A stretch of DNA of 64,000 bases from assembly GCA_963837945.1 (NCBI GenBank), contig CAWIQD010000032.1:1-64000 (forward strand), in the 5' to 3' direction. Below are positions 16,211 to 25,317 of the stretch, piece by piece. How positions within the stretch are numbered: the stretch's first letter is position 1; each line of letters opens with the position of its first letter. The position numbers and the translations under genes are program-made. Under the pieces are notes generated by a model that saw only the letters and a list, made by a program, of their open reading frames with translations, had not been told where the DNA came from and made no database searches. The DNA is from CAVUBL01 sp963837945 (GTDB taxonomy: Bacteria > Acidobacteriota > Thermoanaerobaculia > Multivoradales > DATKCC01).

Positions 16211-17281
16211 ATGCGCTTCGGGAAACGATTCGCCCCGCCGGGAACGGCCCCCGGCACCCTGAGCCCGCTCACCGTCCACCGGGTGGAGAGGGTCTCGATC
16301 TCGGTCCTCGAGTACGGGCCCGACCGGGTGGCCGAATGGCAGGCTTCCGGCGCCGAGGAGATCGCGACCCGGCGCGAGGGGCTGCCGGTGCTCTGGATCG
16401 ACGTCGTCGGCCTCCAGGACGTCGCGCTCCTGAGCGCCCTCGGGGAGCAGTTCGGGCTCCATCCCCTGGCGCTCGAGGACGTGCTCAACACCGGGCAGCG
16501 CCCCAAGATGGAGCCCTACGAAGACCACCTCTTCGTGGTCATGAAGCTCATGCACTCCTCGACCGGCCGCATGGAGAGCGAGCAGATCTCGCTGTTCCTC
16601 GGTGAACGCTTCGTGATCACCTTCCAGGAGATCCCGGGCGACGTCTTCGACCCGGTGCGCCAGCGCATCCGCACCGCCCAGGGCCGGATCCGGCGCATGG
16701 GGCCGGACTACCTGGCCTACGCCCTGCTCGACAGCCTGGTCGACCACTGCTTCCCGGTGCTCGAGGAGTTCGGCGAGCGCCTCGAGGACCTGGAGCAGGA
16801 GGTGGTCGAGGAGCCGGACCGGGAGACGGTCGGGCTGATCCACGCCGCCAAGCGGGACCTGCTCGTCCTGCGCCGCGCCACCTGGCCCCAACGCGAGGTG
16901 GTGAGCGCGCTCGAGCGCTTCGAGTCGCCGCTGGTGAGCAAGGAGATCCGGGTCTACCTGCGCGATCTCTACGACCACACGATCCAGGTGCTCGACATGG
17001 TCGAGACCTACCGCGACCTGGCCACCGGGCTCCTGGACATCTACCTCTCGAGCGTCAGCAACCGGATGAACGAGGTGATGAAGGTGCTCACGGTGCTCGC
17101 CTCGATCTTCATCCCGCTCACCTTCCTCGCGGGCATCTACGGCATGAACTTCGACCCGCGGGCGAGCCGCTGGAACATGCCCGAGCTCGAGTGGGCCTAC
17201 GGCTACCCGGCCTTCTGGGTGATGGCGGCGGTGATCGTGCTGATCATGCTGCTCGTCTTCAGGAGGAAGCGGTGGCTGTGA
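16211..17281 (+). CDS. corA: CorA-family magnesium/cobalt transporter
   Basis: 356 aa. The large N-terminal cytosolic domain (LALEDVLNTGQRPKMEPYEDHLFVVMKL) and long helix lead to two C-terminal membrane segments. The first ends with the CorA signature YGMNF (GIYGMNFDP); the second is PAFWVMAAVIVLIMLLVF, followed by a basic tail (RRKRWL). It forms a pentameric channel for Mg2+ (also Co2+ or Ni2+). The ATG at 16211 has AGGAGG six bases upstream. The 3' end overlaps the convergent MFS gene by 23 bases. The structured element upstream lies on the other strand, so I see no Mg riboswitch evidence. Confidence 0.93.
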   Translation: MRFGKRFAPPGTAPGTLSPLTVHRVERVSISVLEYGPDRVAEWQASGAEEIATRREGLPVLWIDVVGLQDVALLSALGEQFGLHPLALEDVLNTGQRPKMEPYEDHLFVVMKLMHSSTGRMESEQISLFLGERFVITFQEIPGDVFDPVRQRIRTAQGRIRRMGPDYLAYALLDSLVDHCFPVLEEFGERLEDLEQEVVEEPDRETVGLIHAAKRDLLVLRRATWPQREVVSALERFESPLVSKEIRVYLRDLYDHTIQVLDMVETYRDLATGLLDIYLSSVSNRMNEVMKVLTVLASIFIPLTFLAGIYGMNFDPRASRWNMPELEWAYGYPAFWVMAAVIVLIMLLVFRRKRWL

Positions 17282-18515
17282 CCGTCTCCGCGACGTAGCG
17301 GTGGACCACCCAGGCGCTCGCCAGGGCGAGCGCCCCGCCGATCCAGAACGGGAAGTGGAAGTCGACGACCGAGAGCACCCCGGCGAGCAGCGGGCCGGTG
17401 GCGATCCCGAGCGAGAACCCCATCGTCAGGATGCTGAGCTGCCGCCCCTCGCCTCCCTTGCGCGCGACGTCCGCGGCCAGCGCGAAGGCGGGCGCGGCGA
17501 TCCCGGCGGTGGCGATCCCCTGGACGAGCCGTACCGCGGTGAGCTCGAGCGTCGACCCGGTGTACGCGAGGGCCATCGTGGCCGGAGCCAGGAGCAGCAG
17601 GCCGCCGATCACCACCGGCTTGCGCCCCGTGCGGTCGGAGAGCGACCCCAGGGGGATCTGGAACACCACCCGGCTCAGCGTCAGGGCGCTGAACGCCACC
17701 CCGAACCCGAAGGCGGTCTGCTCCAGGCGGGCGTTGAACTGGTTCTCGAGGGCCGACATCATGGCCACCGAGGCCGCCATCACGAAGGTCGCTCCCGCCA
17801 GGCTGAGGAGCGCGGGATCGAGCAGGCTCCGGTCGAAGAGGCGGAAGGCCGCGCCGCCCGCCGGGCGCTCGCTCGGGTCCTCGACCCAGATCTGGACCGC
17901 CACCATCCCGAGGACGATGAACCCGGCCCCGGTGTAGAAGGCCGGGGCGAAGCCGTAGCGCGACTGCAGGAAGCCGCCCAACAGGGGTCCGATCGAGAAG
18001 CCCACCATGCGCAAGGTGGTGAACACCCCCATGGCGCCACCCCGGGTGGTGCGCCGGGTCGCCGCCTTCATGATGGTGAGCGAGGCCGGCAGGGTCAGGG
18101 CGAAGCCGACGCCCTGGACCGCGCGCACCGCGACCAGCTCGGTGAAGGTGTTGGCGAGCAGGATCGAGGCGGTCGAGCCCGCCATCAGCAGCAGCCCCCC
18201 CTGGATGAACGCCTTGCGCCGGCCGAAGCGGTCGATGAGCGCCCCGGCGAGCGGCTGGACCGCCGAGTTCACGTAGCCGTAGAGGGCGATCAGGATGCCC
18301 ACCAGCACCGGCGTGGGAAACGGCACCCAGGGCGAAGGGATCGTGGCGACGTAGAGGGGAAGGGTGACGATCAGGATGCTGTTGCCCACGCCGTCGCCCA
18401 GCCGCGCGAACGACAGGGCGAGCACCACCCGGTCGGCCCCCAGGTGCTCCTCGAGCCAGCCGAAGGCCCCTCGCCTCCCGCCGTGGCTCTTCCCCCCCTC
18501 GCCGTCGAAGGACAT
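17259..18515 (-). CDS. MFS drug/metabolite efflux transporter
   Basis: 418 aa with about twelve membrane segments. Motif A occurs in loop 2-3 (GALIDRFGRRKAF) and its copy in loop 8-9 (LGSLSDRTGRKP). RAVQGVGFALTLPAS and RLVQGIATAGIAAPA are the matching motif-B regions of each half. This is typical of DHA1-type proton-coupled exporters, but the substrate cannot be read from sequence. It lies 56 bases downstream of the PLP decarboxylase on the same strand, which could suggest export of an amine product (weak inference). No strong Shine-Dalgarno precedes the ATG at 18515. Confidence 0.9.
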   Translation of the reverse strand: MSFDGEGGKSHGGRRGAFGWLEEHLGADRVVLALSFARLGDGVGNSILIVTLPLYVATIPSPWVPFPTPVLVGILIALYGYVNSAVQPLAGALIDRFGRRKAFIQGGLLLMAGSTASILLANTFTELVAVRAVQGVGFALTLPASLTIMKAATRRTTRGGAMGVFTTLRMVGFSIGPLLGGFLQSRYGFAPAFYTGAGFIVLGMVAVQIWVEDPSERPAGGAAFRLFDRSLLDPALLSLAGATFVMAASVAMMSALENQFNARLEQTAFGFGVAFSALTLSRVVFQIPLGSLSDRTGRKPVVIGGLLLLAPATMALAYTGSTLELTAVRLVQGIATAGIAAPAFALAADVARKGGEGRQLSILTMGFSLGIATGPLLAGVLSVVDFHFPFWIGGALALASAWVVHRYVAETVTATASS

Positions 18516-18571
18516 CCCGAGTGGATCCTGCAGATCGCGCGCCAGCCCGGCGGTCCCCGGGGGCGCCGGCC

Positions 18572-20007
18572 TCAGCCGGTCGCGAGGAGCTCCCCGGCGA
18601 GCCCCGAGATCCGCTCCCAGGCCGCCGCCACGTGGCGCTCCTCCGTCGCCGTCTGGCCGATCGACATGCGGATCGCGTAGCGGTCGCCGAGGCGGGTGTG
18701 GGTCAGGTACAGGGCGCCGGAGTCATCGAGCCGCGCGAGGAGCTCCTCGTTGGCCTCGTCGCTCGCCCGGAGCCGGAAGCAGACCAGGTTGAGGCTCCGC
18801 GGCACCACCAGCTCGAACCGAGGGTCCGCGGCCACCCACGAGGCGAACCGCTCGGCCAGCTCGACGTGGAGACGCACGCGGCGGCGGAGCCCCTCGAGGC
18901 CGAAGGAGCGGAGGACGAACCAGAGCTTGAGGGCCCGGAACCGCCGGCCCAGCGGGATGTGCCAGTCGCGGTAGTCGATCACCTCGCCGGACTCGGTGGC
19001 CCGGTTGCGCAGGTACTCGGGCAGGATCGAGAGGGTCCGCACCAGCGCCGCCCGATCGGCGACCCAGAAGCAGTCGCAGTCGAAGTTCGTGAACATCCAC
19101 TTGTGCGGGTTGAAGCAGTAGCTGTCCGCGGCCTCGAGCCCGTGGTGGATCGCCCGCAGCTCGGGGCAGAGCGCCGCCGTCCCCGCCATCGCGGCGTCGA
19201 CGTGGAGCCAGGCACCGTGCTCGCGGCAGAGCTCGCCGATCGCGGCCAGCGGATCGACGGCGAGCGACGAGGTGGTCCCGACGGTCGCGCAGACGAAGGC
19301 CGGCACGAGCCCCGCGGCCCGGTCGGCGGCGAGCGCTTCGGCCAGCGCCTCGGGCCGCATGCGGAAGAGCTCGTCGGTCTCGATCGCGCGCAGCCGGGAC
19401 GGTGCCGAGGCCGGCGATCCGCACCGCCTTCTCGACCGAGGAGTGGGCCTGGGTCGAGGTGTAGGCGACCAGGTCCCCGGGCACGCCCGTCCCGGCCGGC
19501 GGCGAAGCCGGTGGCGCGCTCCCGCGCCGCCAGGAGGGCGCAGAGCGTCGCGCTCGAAGCCGTGTCCTGGATCACGCCGCCGCCCGGGCCGGTCGAGCGG
19601 AAGGCCGCCGGCAGGGCGAGGGCGGACACCAGCCAGTCGAGCACCCGGGTCTCGACCTCGGTGCAGGCCGGGCTGGTCGCCCAGAGCATGCCCTGGACGG
19701 CGAGCCCCGAGGCGGCGAGCTCGCCCAAGATCGAGGGGAACGAGGCGTTCGACGGGAAGTAGGCGAAGAAGCTGGGCGACTGCCAGTGGGTGATCCCGGG
19801 CAGCACGATCTCGTCGAGGTCGGCGAGGATCCGCTCGAAGCCCTCGGGCTCCTCCGGCGCCTCGGCCGGCAGCTTCACGGCGATCTCGCCGGGAGCGACG
19901 CGCGAGAGGACCGGCAGCTCCTCGACCCGCTCGCGGTAGTCGGCGATCCAGTCGACCAGCGCCTTGCCCCAGTGCCGGAACTCCTCGGGGCTCATCGCGT
20001 CGCTCAC
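18572..20007 (-). CDS. PLP-dependent amino-acid decarboxylase (AADC/GAD family), two frameshifts
   Basis: A group II pyridoxal-phosphate decarboxylase of ~475 aa. Visible features are the substrate-entry segment GITHWQSPSFFAYFPSN, ACTEVETRVLDWL, GGGVIQDTASSATLCALLAARE, AYTSTQAHSSVEKA, the PLP-ring aspartate in WLHVDAAMAG, and the Schiff-base lysine in CFNPHKWMFTNFDC. The product is probably an aromatic or branched amine plus CO2, but specificity is not decidable. The frame breaks near 19490 and near 19400. The GTG at 20007 overlaps the guaA stop (GTGA); an in-frame ATG at 19995 is the alternative. The core motifs all survive, so the frameshifts look like sequence error. Confidence 0.87.
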
Positions 20008-21879
20008 TGCCACTCCACGGTCGCCGGCGGCTTGGAGGTGACGTCCCAGAGCACCAGGTCGATGCGGTCGGCGAAGGCGCCCTCGACGTCGGCGACCAGC
20101 TCCTCGACCACCTCGAGCGGCACCTCGCCGCCCACCCGCGCCGGGCGCCCGGTCATGAAGTCCTCGGTCACGAACGTGCGCACCGCCACCGAGCACCGGC
20201 CGCCGCGGCCGATCGGGAGCAACACCGCGAACGCCTGGGAGACGGCGCCCAGGGTCAGGTGCCGGGTGACCCGCGCGTCGAGCTCGCGCAGCAGGTCGAC
20301 CGTGTCGTCCCCGATGTAGGTCGGGTGGTGATCGAGGCCGGCCGGTAGCTCCCGGTGGTTGAGCACGTAGGCGGTCCGGTTCACGAAGTCGAAGCGGTTG
20401 GCGAGGCGATTGCCCAGCCGGGTGAGCCCCTGCCAGTCGGCGCCTCCGAGGCCGCCGCCGCGCGGTCCCGCGACCAGGGCGAGGTAGCGGTAGCTGCGCT
20501 GGTCGCCCTGCACTCCGACCGTCTTGACCGGCACCACGGTGCCCTCGTAGGCGGCGCTCCACTCGGCGACCCGCTCCGCCACCGCGCGCTCCTGCTCGGC
20601 GGTCACCCCGCCCTCGCCGTGATCGGCGATCAGGCGCACCGCGAGCCCCGGACCGGGGAAGGGCTGGCGCCCCGCGACCTCCTCGGGGAGGCCCAGCATC
20701 CGGGCGACCTGGCGCACCTCGTCCTTGTGCCAGTCCCAGTTGGTCTCGACCACCATCCCCCGCTCGCGCGCCCGGCGCACCAGCTCGATGTCGTTGTGGT
20801 GGGTCTTGATCTTGTGGGCGAAGCCCGAGATCTGCGGGTTGCCGCTCTCGATGAGATCCGGGCGCAGCGTGCCCTGGGCCCAGAACGTCCGGTCGAAGTC
20901 GAGGTCGAGGCCGAGCGCCGCCTCGCGCAGCGCCTTGAGGAAGATCTCCCCGATCAGGCGCCGCTTCTCCTCCGGGTCGACCAGCCGGGTCAGCGGGCCC
21001 AGGACCCGCCCCTCGACCTCCACCGTGTCGTGGAAGAACATCTCCTTGGCGTCGATGCGCACCAGGTGGCCGAGCCCGAGGTCGCCGAGCACCTCGCAGA
21101 TCCGATCGCTCTCGTCCTTCCTCATCAGGCCGTGGTCGACGTGCACCGCGTAGACCCGCTCGGGCCCGAGGGCCTCGAGCAGCAAGGCCGCCGAGACCGC
21201 CGAGTCGACGCCGCCCGAGACCAGCACCAGGCAGGGGTGCTCCCCCACCTGCTCGCGGATCTTCGCCACCGCCGCCGCGATCCGGTCGCCCAAGACGTAG
21301 TTGCCCTCGAGCGCGCAGACCCGGTGCAGGAAGCTCCAGAGCATGTCCCGGCCGTGGTCGGTCAAGTCGACCTCCGGGTGGAACTGGACGCCGTAGAGCC
21401 GCCGCGACTCGTCGGCGATGGCAGCCACCGCGTCGTCGGACCGGCCGGTCACCCGGAAGCCGGCCGGCAGCTCGTCGACCGAGTCGCCGTGGCTCATGAG
21501 CACCCGCTGGCGCTCGGCGAGCCCGGAGAACAGCGGGCTCTCCGGGTCGACCCCGATCTCGGTCTCGCCGTACTCCCGGCTCCCTTCGGCCGGGCTCACC
21601 CGGCCGCCGAAGTGGGCGGCGAGCAGGTGCATGCCGTAGCAGATCCCCAGCGCCGGGATGCCGAGCTCCCAGATCCCCGGGTCGCAGTCCGGCTTCTCCT
21701 CGCCCCAGACCGAGGAGGGGCCGCCCGAGAGGATGATCCCGTCGAATCTCCCCGAGGGCCTCGGGCGCCACGTCGAGCGGGAAGATCTCGGAGCGGACGC
21801 CGAGCTCGCGGACCTTGCGGTCGATGACCTTGGTGTACTGCCCCCCGCAGTCGAGGATGGCGACGGAGTCGACGTGCAT
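20004..21879 (-). CDS. guaA: GMP synthase (glutamine-hydrolysing), long form, one frameshift
   Basis: Converts XMP to GMP using glutamine and ATP, the last step of de novo GMP synthesis. The class I amidotransferase part starts VAILDCGGQYTKVIDRKVRE and has nucleophile Cys in GICYGMHLL and His in GVQFHPEV. The PP-loop ATP motif is LVSGGVDSAVSAALL, followed by FAHKIKTHHND and the dimerisation domain. At ~625 aa it is about 100 residues longer than E. coli GuaA and resembles the long eukaryote-like form with an insertion after the PP-loop domain. One frame change near 21747 splits FDGIILSGGPSS from the N-terminus. guaA is normally indispensable, so this is probably a base-calling error. Confidence 0.93.
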
Positions 21880-22065
21880 CGGAATCTGGCTGGCTACTCG
21901 GGAAAGCCGCCGGTGGTCCCCACGGCCGAGGCGAGCCTACCAGAGGGCCCACCCGGACGCCATAGCCCGGAAGGACCTCGCGCCGCGATCCGGATGGCGC
22001 TCGATAGGACTCGCGAGTCGGGCGATCTGATCGCCGGGCTCGGAACCATCATCCACAGGGAGATC

Positions 22066-22323
22066 CTACTCGGCCTCGGCTTCCCGCCTGGCGACGTACT
22101 CTCGGCAGGCGCTCTCCAAGTAAGCCAGAAACCAGCTCCGTACGTTGGGAATCCTGTGGGTCTTGTAGGCGAGGTAGAGGATCGCGTCGCCCAGGATCTC
22201 GACCCGGCCCTCCTCTGGGATGCCGTAGCCCGTGAAGAGGTCGTGGATCGTGGTGGCGCCGAGAGCCTGCACGAGGCCTCGAGCCTCGGCCCTGCTCGTC
22301 GAGTCCAGCCGGGCTGAGGTCAT
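22066..22323 (-). CDS. 85-aa sigma-region-2-like small protein
   Basis: Sequence such as IHDLFTGYGIPEEGRVEILGDAILYLAYKTHRIPNVRSWFLAYLESACREYV has the helix pattern of ECF sigma region 2 (compare '...DAEDLLQETFL...W L... NRCRDY'). There is no region 4, so it could bind RNA polymerase or promoter DNA only partly. Its ATG (22323) overlaps the stop of the NtrC-like gene (ATGA), so the two are coupled. It may be a truncated sigma factor kept as a modulator of the regulator, or a decayed remnant. The family match is by pattern only. Confidence 0.6.
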   Translation of the reverse strand: MTSARLDSTSRAEARGLVQALGATTIHDLFTGYGIPEEGRVEILGDAILYLAYKTHRIPNVRSWFLAYLESACREYVARREAEAE

Positions 22324-23496
22324 CGCGGCGGATCGTAGAAGTTGGTCCACGGTTCCTGGTCGGATCGCCCGGACCTCGGGGAGGACTCCTCGGGCGCTCG
22401 GATTCCCAGGCGCCGGAGCTTCTCGGCCAGGGTGTTGCGGCAGATGCCCAAAAGGAGTGCGGCGCGGCTCTGGTTGCCGCCAGTACGCCGGAGCGCCTCC
22501 GCGATCATCACCCGCTCGACTCGCGCCACCTCGGGCGCCAGCGCGAGCGAGGCCCGGGAGCGCGCTGCCAGGGGGAGAGGATCTCCCCTCCAGGGGGAGC
22601 GGATGCCAGGAGAGAGCGAGTCGCCATCGAGCACGGCGCCGTCGGGAGCGAGGTAAGCGAGGCGGCGGAGCTCGTTGTCCAGCTCCCGGACATTTCCAGG
22701 CCAGGGGTAGGCGGAGAGGGCTTCGATGGCGCTCACCGTCAGGCTCAATCGCTTCTTCCCCGCGGCCTCGGCATGGCGGCGGAGGAAAGCCTCGACCAGG
22801 TCGGGAAGGTCCTCGATCCGATCCCGAAGCGGCGGCACGCGAAGAGGCACTCCAGCGACTCGGTAATAAAGGTCCTGACGGAACTCGCCGCGGTGGATCC
22901 GGTCCTCGAGGTCGGCGTTGGTCGAGGAGACGACTCGAACGTCGATCGCCTGCGGCCGTCCGCCGACGGGTCGCACCTCGTTCTCCTGGAGCGCCCGGAG
23001 AAGCTTCGCCTGGAGCGCCGGGGGCATCTCGCCGATCTCGTCGAGAAGAAGCGTCCCGCCGTCGGCCTGCCGCAGACGCCCTTCCCGTTTCTCGACGCCG
23101 GTGGCGACACCCCGCTCGATGCCGAACATCTCGGCCTCCAGCAGGTCGTGGGGAAGGGCGGCACAGTTTACTGCGACGAAGGGACCGGTCGAACGGCCCG
23201 AGGAGAGGTGAAGGGTACGGGCGAGGAGGCTCCTTGCCGACCCCGGTCTCGCCCAGGAGCAAGATGGGAACGTTCGCCGCGGCGAACACGGAGATCTCCT
23301 CGAAGAGGGCCCGCATACCCCGTGACTGGCCGGGCACGAACCCTTTCGCGAAGACGAGGCACTGCTGTAGCCCGGGCTCTCCACGCCCTGGCACGGCGTC
23401 CGACGAGAGCGCCGAGCCTGGGAGATCGACATGGATCGCAATCCTGTCGGCCTCGACGGCGTGAGGCGGTCTTCCATTGTTGCCCGGCAAGTCCAT
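22320..23496 (-). CDS. NtrC-like AAA+ regulator with degenerate GAFTGA loop, one frameshift
   Basis: A short N-terminus (~70 aa, no receiver domain) is followed by an AAA+ domain: Walker A LLGETGVGKELLARTLH, Walker B GGTLLLDEIGEMP, FRQDLYYRVAGVPLRVPPLRDR and WPGNVRELDNEL. The C-terminus carries a Fis-type HTH (RRTGGNQSRAALLLGICRNTLAEKLRRLGI). The sigma54-contact loop GAFTGA is replaced by GVATGV, so ordinary sigma54 activation is doubtful. The frame shifts near 23220, just after Walker A. The start is uncertain: I use ATG 23496, which sits a sensible distance from the promoter at 23569-23598, though a TTG at 23553 is in frame. Coupled to the sigma-2-like miniprotein. Confidence 0.85.
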
Positions 23497-23568
23497 GGCC
23501 CCTTCCGGTAGGTCTCCTTCAAGCCTCGGTCCGTGGGCTCGTCGTTCTGGCAAGTCGACTTCCGCAGC

Positions 23569-23598
23569 AGCTTAGTGAGGGGGAAACCACCGTGTCAA
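23569..23598 (-). promoter_or_regulatory. Candidate sigma70 promoter of the NtrC-like operon
   Basis: On the minus strand a consensus -35 TTGACA (23593-23598) is followed after 18 bases by TAAGCT (23569-23574), a moderate -10. Transcription would start near 23562, 66 bases before the ATG at 23496. Confidence 0.35.
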
Positions 23599-23711
23599 GC
23601 AGTTGACGAACAGACATGGTCGACTCAAAGAGGTGTGCCCAAGGACTGCGCAGGCTTGCGCAAGTGCTGAGCACCGCAAGGCGAGCCCGAGCACGCGGCG
23701 AGCGCTGAGAG

Positions 23712-23735
23712 GGCCCGTCTTTCCGGGCCTTTCTC
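23712..23735 (+). terminator. Rho-independent terminator-like hairpin upstream of the secreted-protein operon
   Basis: GGCCCG (23712-23717) pairs with CGGGCC (23724-23729) around a TCTTTC loop and is followed by TTTCTC on the plus strand. No plus-strand gene ends here, so it may end a small transcript from 23.60-23.71 kb or insulate the operon. I see no other gene in 23553-23819. Confidence 0.35.
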
Positions 23736-23819
23736 GATCCGTCACATCTTGGCGTAGACCTTGCGATAGACGCCGGCCAGTGAAACTCGTTCCAGCTTGA
23801 CTGAACCAGGGGGTAGGCC

Positions 23820-24273
23820 ATGACGAACGTCTGGCGAGCGATCGCCATAGTTCTCGTTCTCCTCTCAGCTCTGCAGATTGACGCGGCTCGTGCCGAGAAC
23901 CCTAGAACGGCCCTCGGGATCGCGCGGCTCGAGGCGCCGACGTGTGGGGCCAAGTCCCCTACCGACAAGGTCGTCGTCCAGACGGGTGCCTTTCTGGTCT
24001 ATCGGAACCCTGCTACCGGAAACCTCGAGACGCCTCCCCAGGCCCTCGAAGCTCACTCTGCCGGCAAGGCTCGAGCTTCGCCTCCGTCCCCTGGTCGAGA
24101 GGCGGTCGACTCGGCCGGGAGGTGGCGTGGAGGTCGATCTCGCCGGACGGTTTACGACGGCTCTGGTGGCCTCACGACGCGCGGATGGAGGGCTCGATAT
24201 CGCATGTACGAAAGGCGTGACGGCTCTGCAAGTTGATTCGGAGGCACCCGACGGCGAGAGGAAGGATCGATGA
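23820..24273 (+). CDS. Small secreted protein of unknown function, one frameshift
   Basis: A clear signal peptide (AIAIVLVLLSALQIDAARA-E) is followed by ~125 residues. These include TDKVVVQTGAFLVYRNPATGNLETPPQAL, then after a frame change near 24050 LPARLELRLRPLVERRS...GVEVDLAGRFTTALVASRRADGGLDIACTKG. No domain is recognised. The stop overlaps the ATG of the metalloprotease gene (ATGA), making this the first gene of an operon with the protease and the giant RHS gene. It could be a secretion or processing partner (inference). Confidence 0.6.
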
Positions 24274-25265
24274 TGGCCCGGGGCGCACATCTGCTTGGGC
24301 GAGCCGGGGCGCTGGCCGCCATCCTCCTTTTGGGTTTTGCTTCCGCCGTCCAGGCGGGCGCGACGTTGGTGATCGTCAACCTCGACGGACCCAGCGAGGG
24401 TCTCAACGATCCCAGTCCGCTCTCTCCCGGAGGTGGTAATCCGGCCCCCACCCTGGGTGAAGCGCGCCTTCGTGCGGTCGAGCTCGCCGCTTCGCTCTGG
24501 GCCAATCTCCTCTCGAGCGACGTCCCCATCAGGATTGAGGTGCAGTTCGACTCCCTCGGTGGAACGGACAGCTACGCCGCCTTGGGTCTCGGTGGGGCAA
24601 CCAAGGCCTTCCGCGACTTCACCGGCGCGCCGCGGGCCGGCACCTGGTACGTCAGCGCCGAAGCCGATGCGCTGGCGGGTACAGACCTCGATCCTTCGGC
24701 CGACGACGTCGAGCTCTTCTTCAACTCCGACCTCGACTCCGGCGCTCTGGGAGCTTCTCGCTTCTACTACGGCTTCGACGCCGCGGCGCCTGCCGGGGAC
24801 ATCGACTTCGTGTCGATCGCGCTCCATGAGTTGGCCCACGGTCTGGGGTTCGAGACCTTCCTTGACCTCGACACCGGGGAAAAGCTCTTCGGCTACGACG
24901 ACGCCTTCATGGTGAACCTGGCGAGCTACGGCGCCGTTCCGCCCGATCTTCCCAGCATGACGGATTTGGAGCGGCTCTCGGCCTTCACTTCCGGCCCGGC
25001 GCTCCACTGGACCGGAGCGAGCGCCGACGAGGCCGGGTCCGGCCTGACGGCCGGCGTTGCGGCCGACGGACACCTCGAGATGTACGCCCCCGATCCTGCC
25101 GTGCCCCGGCAATCCCTGGTGCACTTCAGCGACGCCATCACTCCCGATGACCTCATGGAGCCTTTCTATGTCGCGCCCAGAACTCATCTGGAGCTGGTCC
25201 GCGCCCTTTTTGAAGACCTCGGATGGGGCGTGGCGGGTGCGTGCGTCGATCCCAGCCTGCCGTGA
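24270..25265 (+). CDS. Secreted zinc metalloprotease (HExxH)
   Basis: 331 aa. The signal peptide (LGRAGALAAILLLGFASAVQA-G) is followed by TLGEARLRAVELAASLWANLLSSDVPIRIEVQFD and the zinc site DFVSIALHELAHGLGFETF (HELAH). The continuation HGLGF lacks the third metzincin His at the usual place, so the third ligand is not assigned. Later LMEPFY...LFEDLGW resembles the C-terminal part of secreted bacterial HExxH proteins ('ALMDVGW'-type ending). It overlaps the upstream gene and lies 52 bases before the RHS gene, so it might process the RHS protein on export (inference). Frame is intact. Confidence 0.82.
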   Translation: MMARGAHLLGRAGALAAILLLGFASAVQAGATLVIVNLDGPSEGLNDPSPLSPGGGNPAPTLGEARLRAVELAASLWANLLSSDVPIRIEVQFDSLGGTDSYAALGLGGATKAFRDFTGAPRAGTWYVSAEADALAGTDLDPSADDVELFFNSDLDSGALGASRFYYGFDAAAPAGDIDFVSIALHELAHGLGFETFLDLDTGEKLFGYDDAFMVNLASYGAVPPDLPSMTDLERLSAFTSGPALHWTGASADEAGSGLTAGVAADGHLEMYAPDPAVPRQSLVHFSDAITPDDLMEPFYVAPRTHLELVRALFEDLGWGVAGACVDPSLP

Positions 25266-25317
25266 CCGCGGCCTGGGCGAGATGGAAATGGCGAACGCTC
25301 GACGAAGGAGCTTCTCT

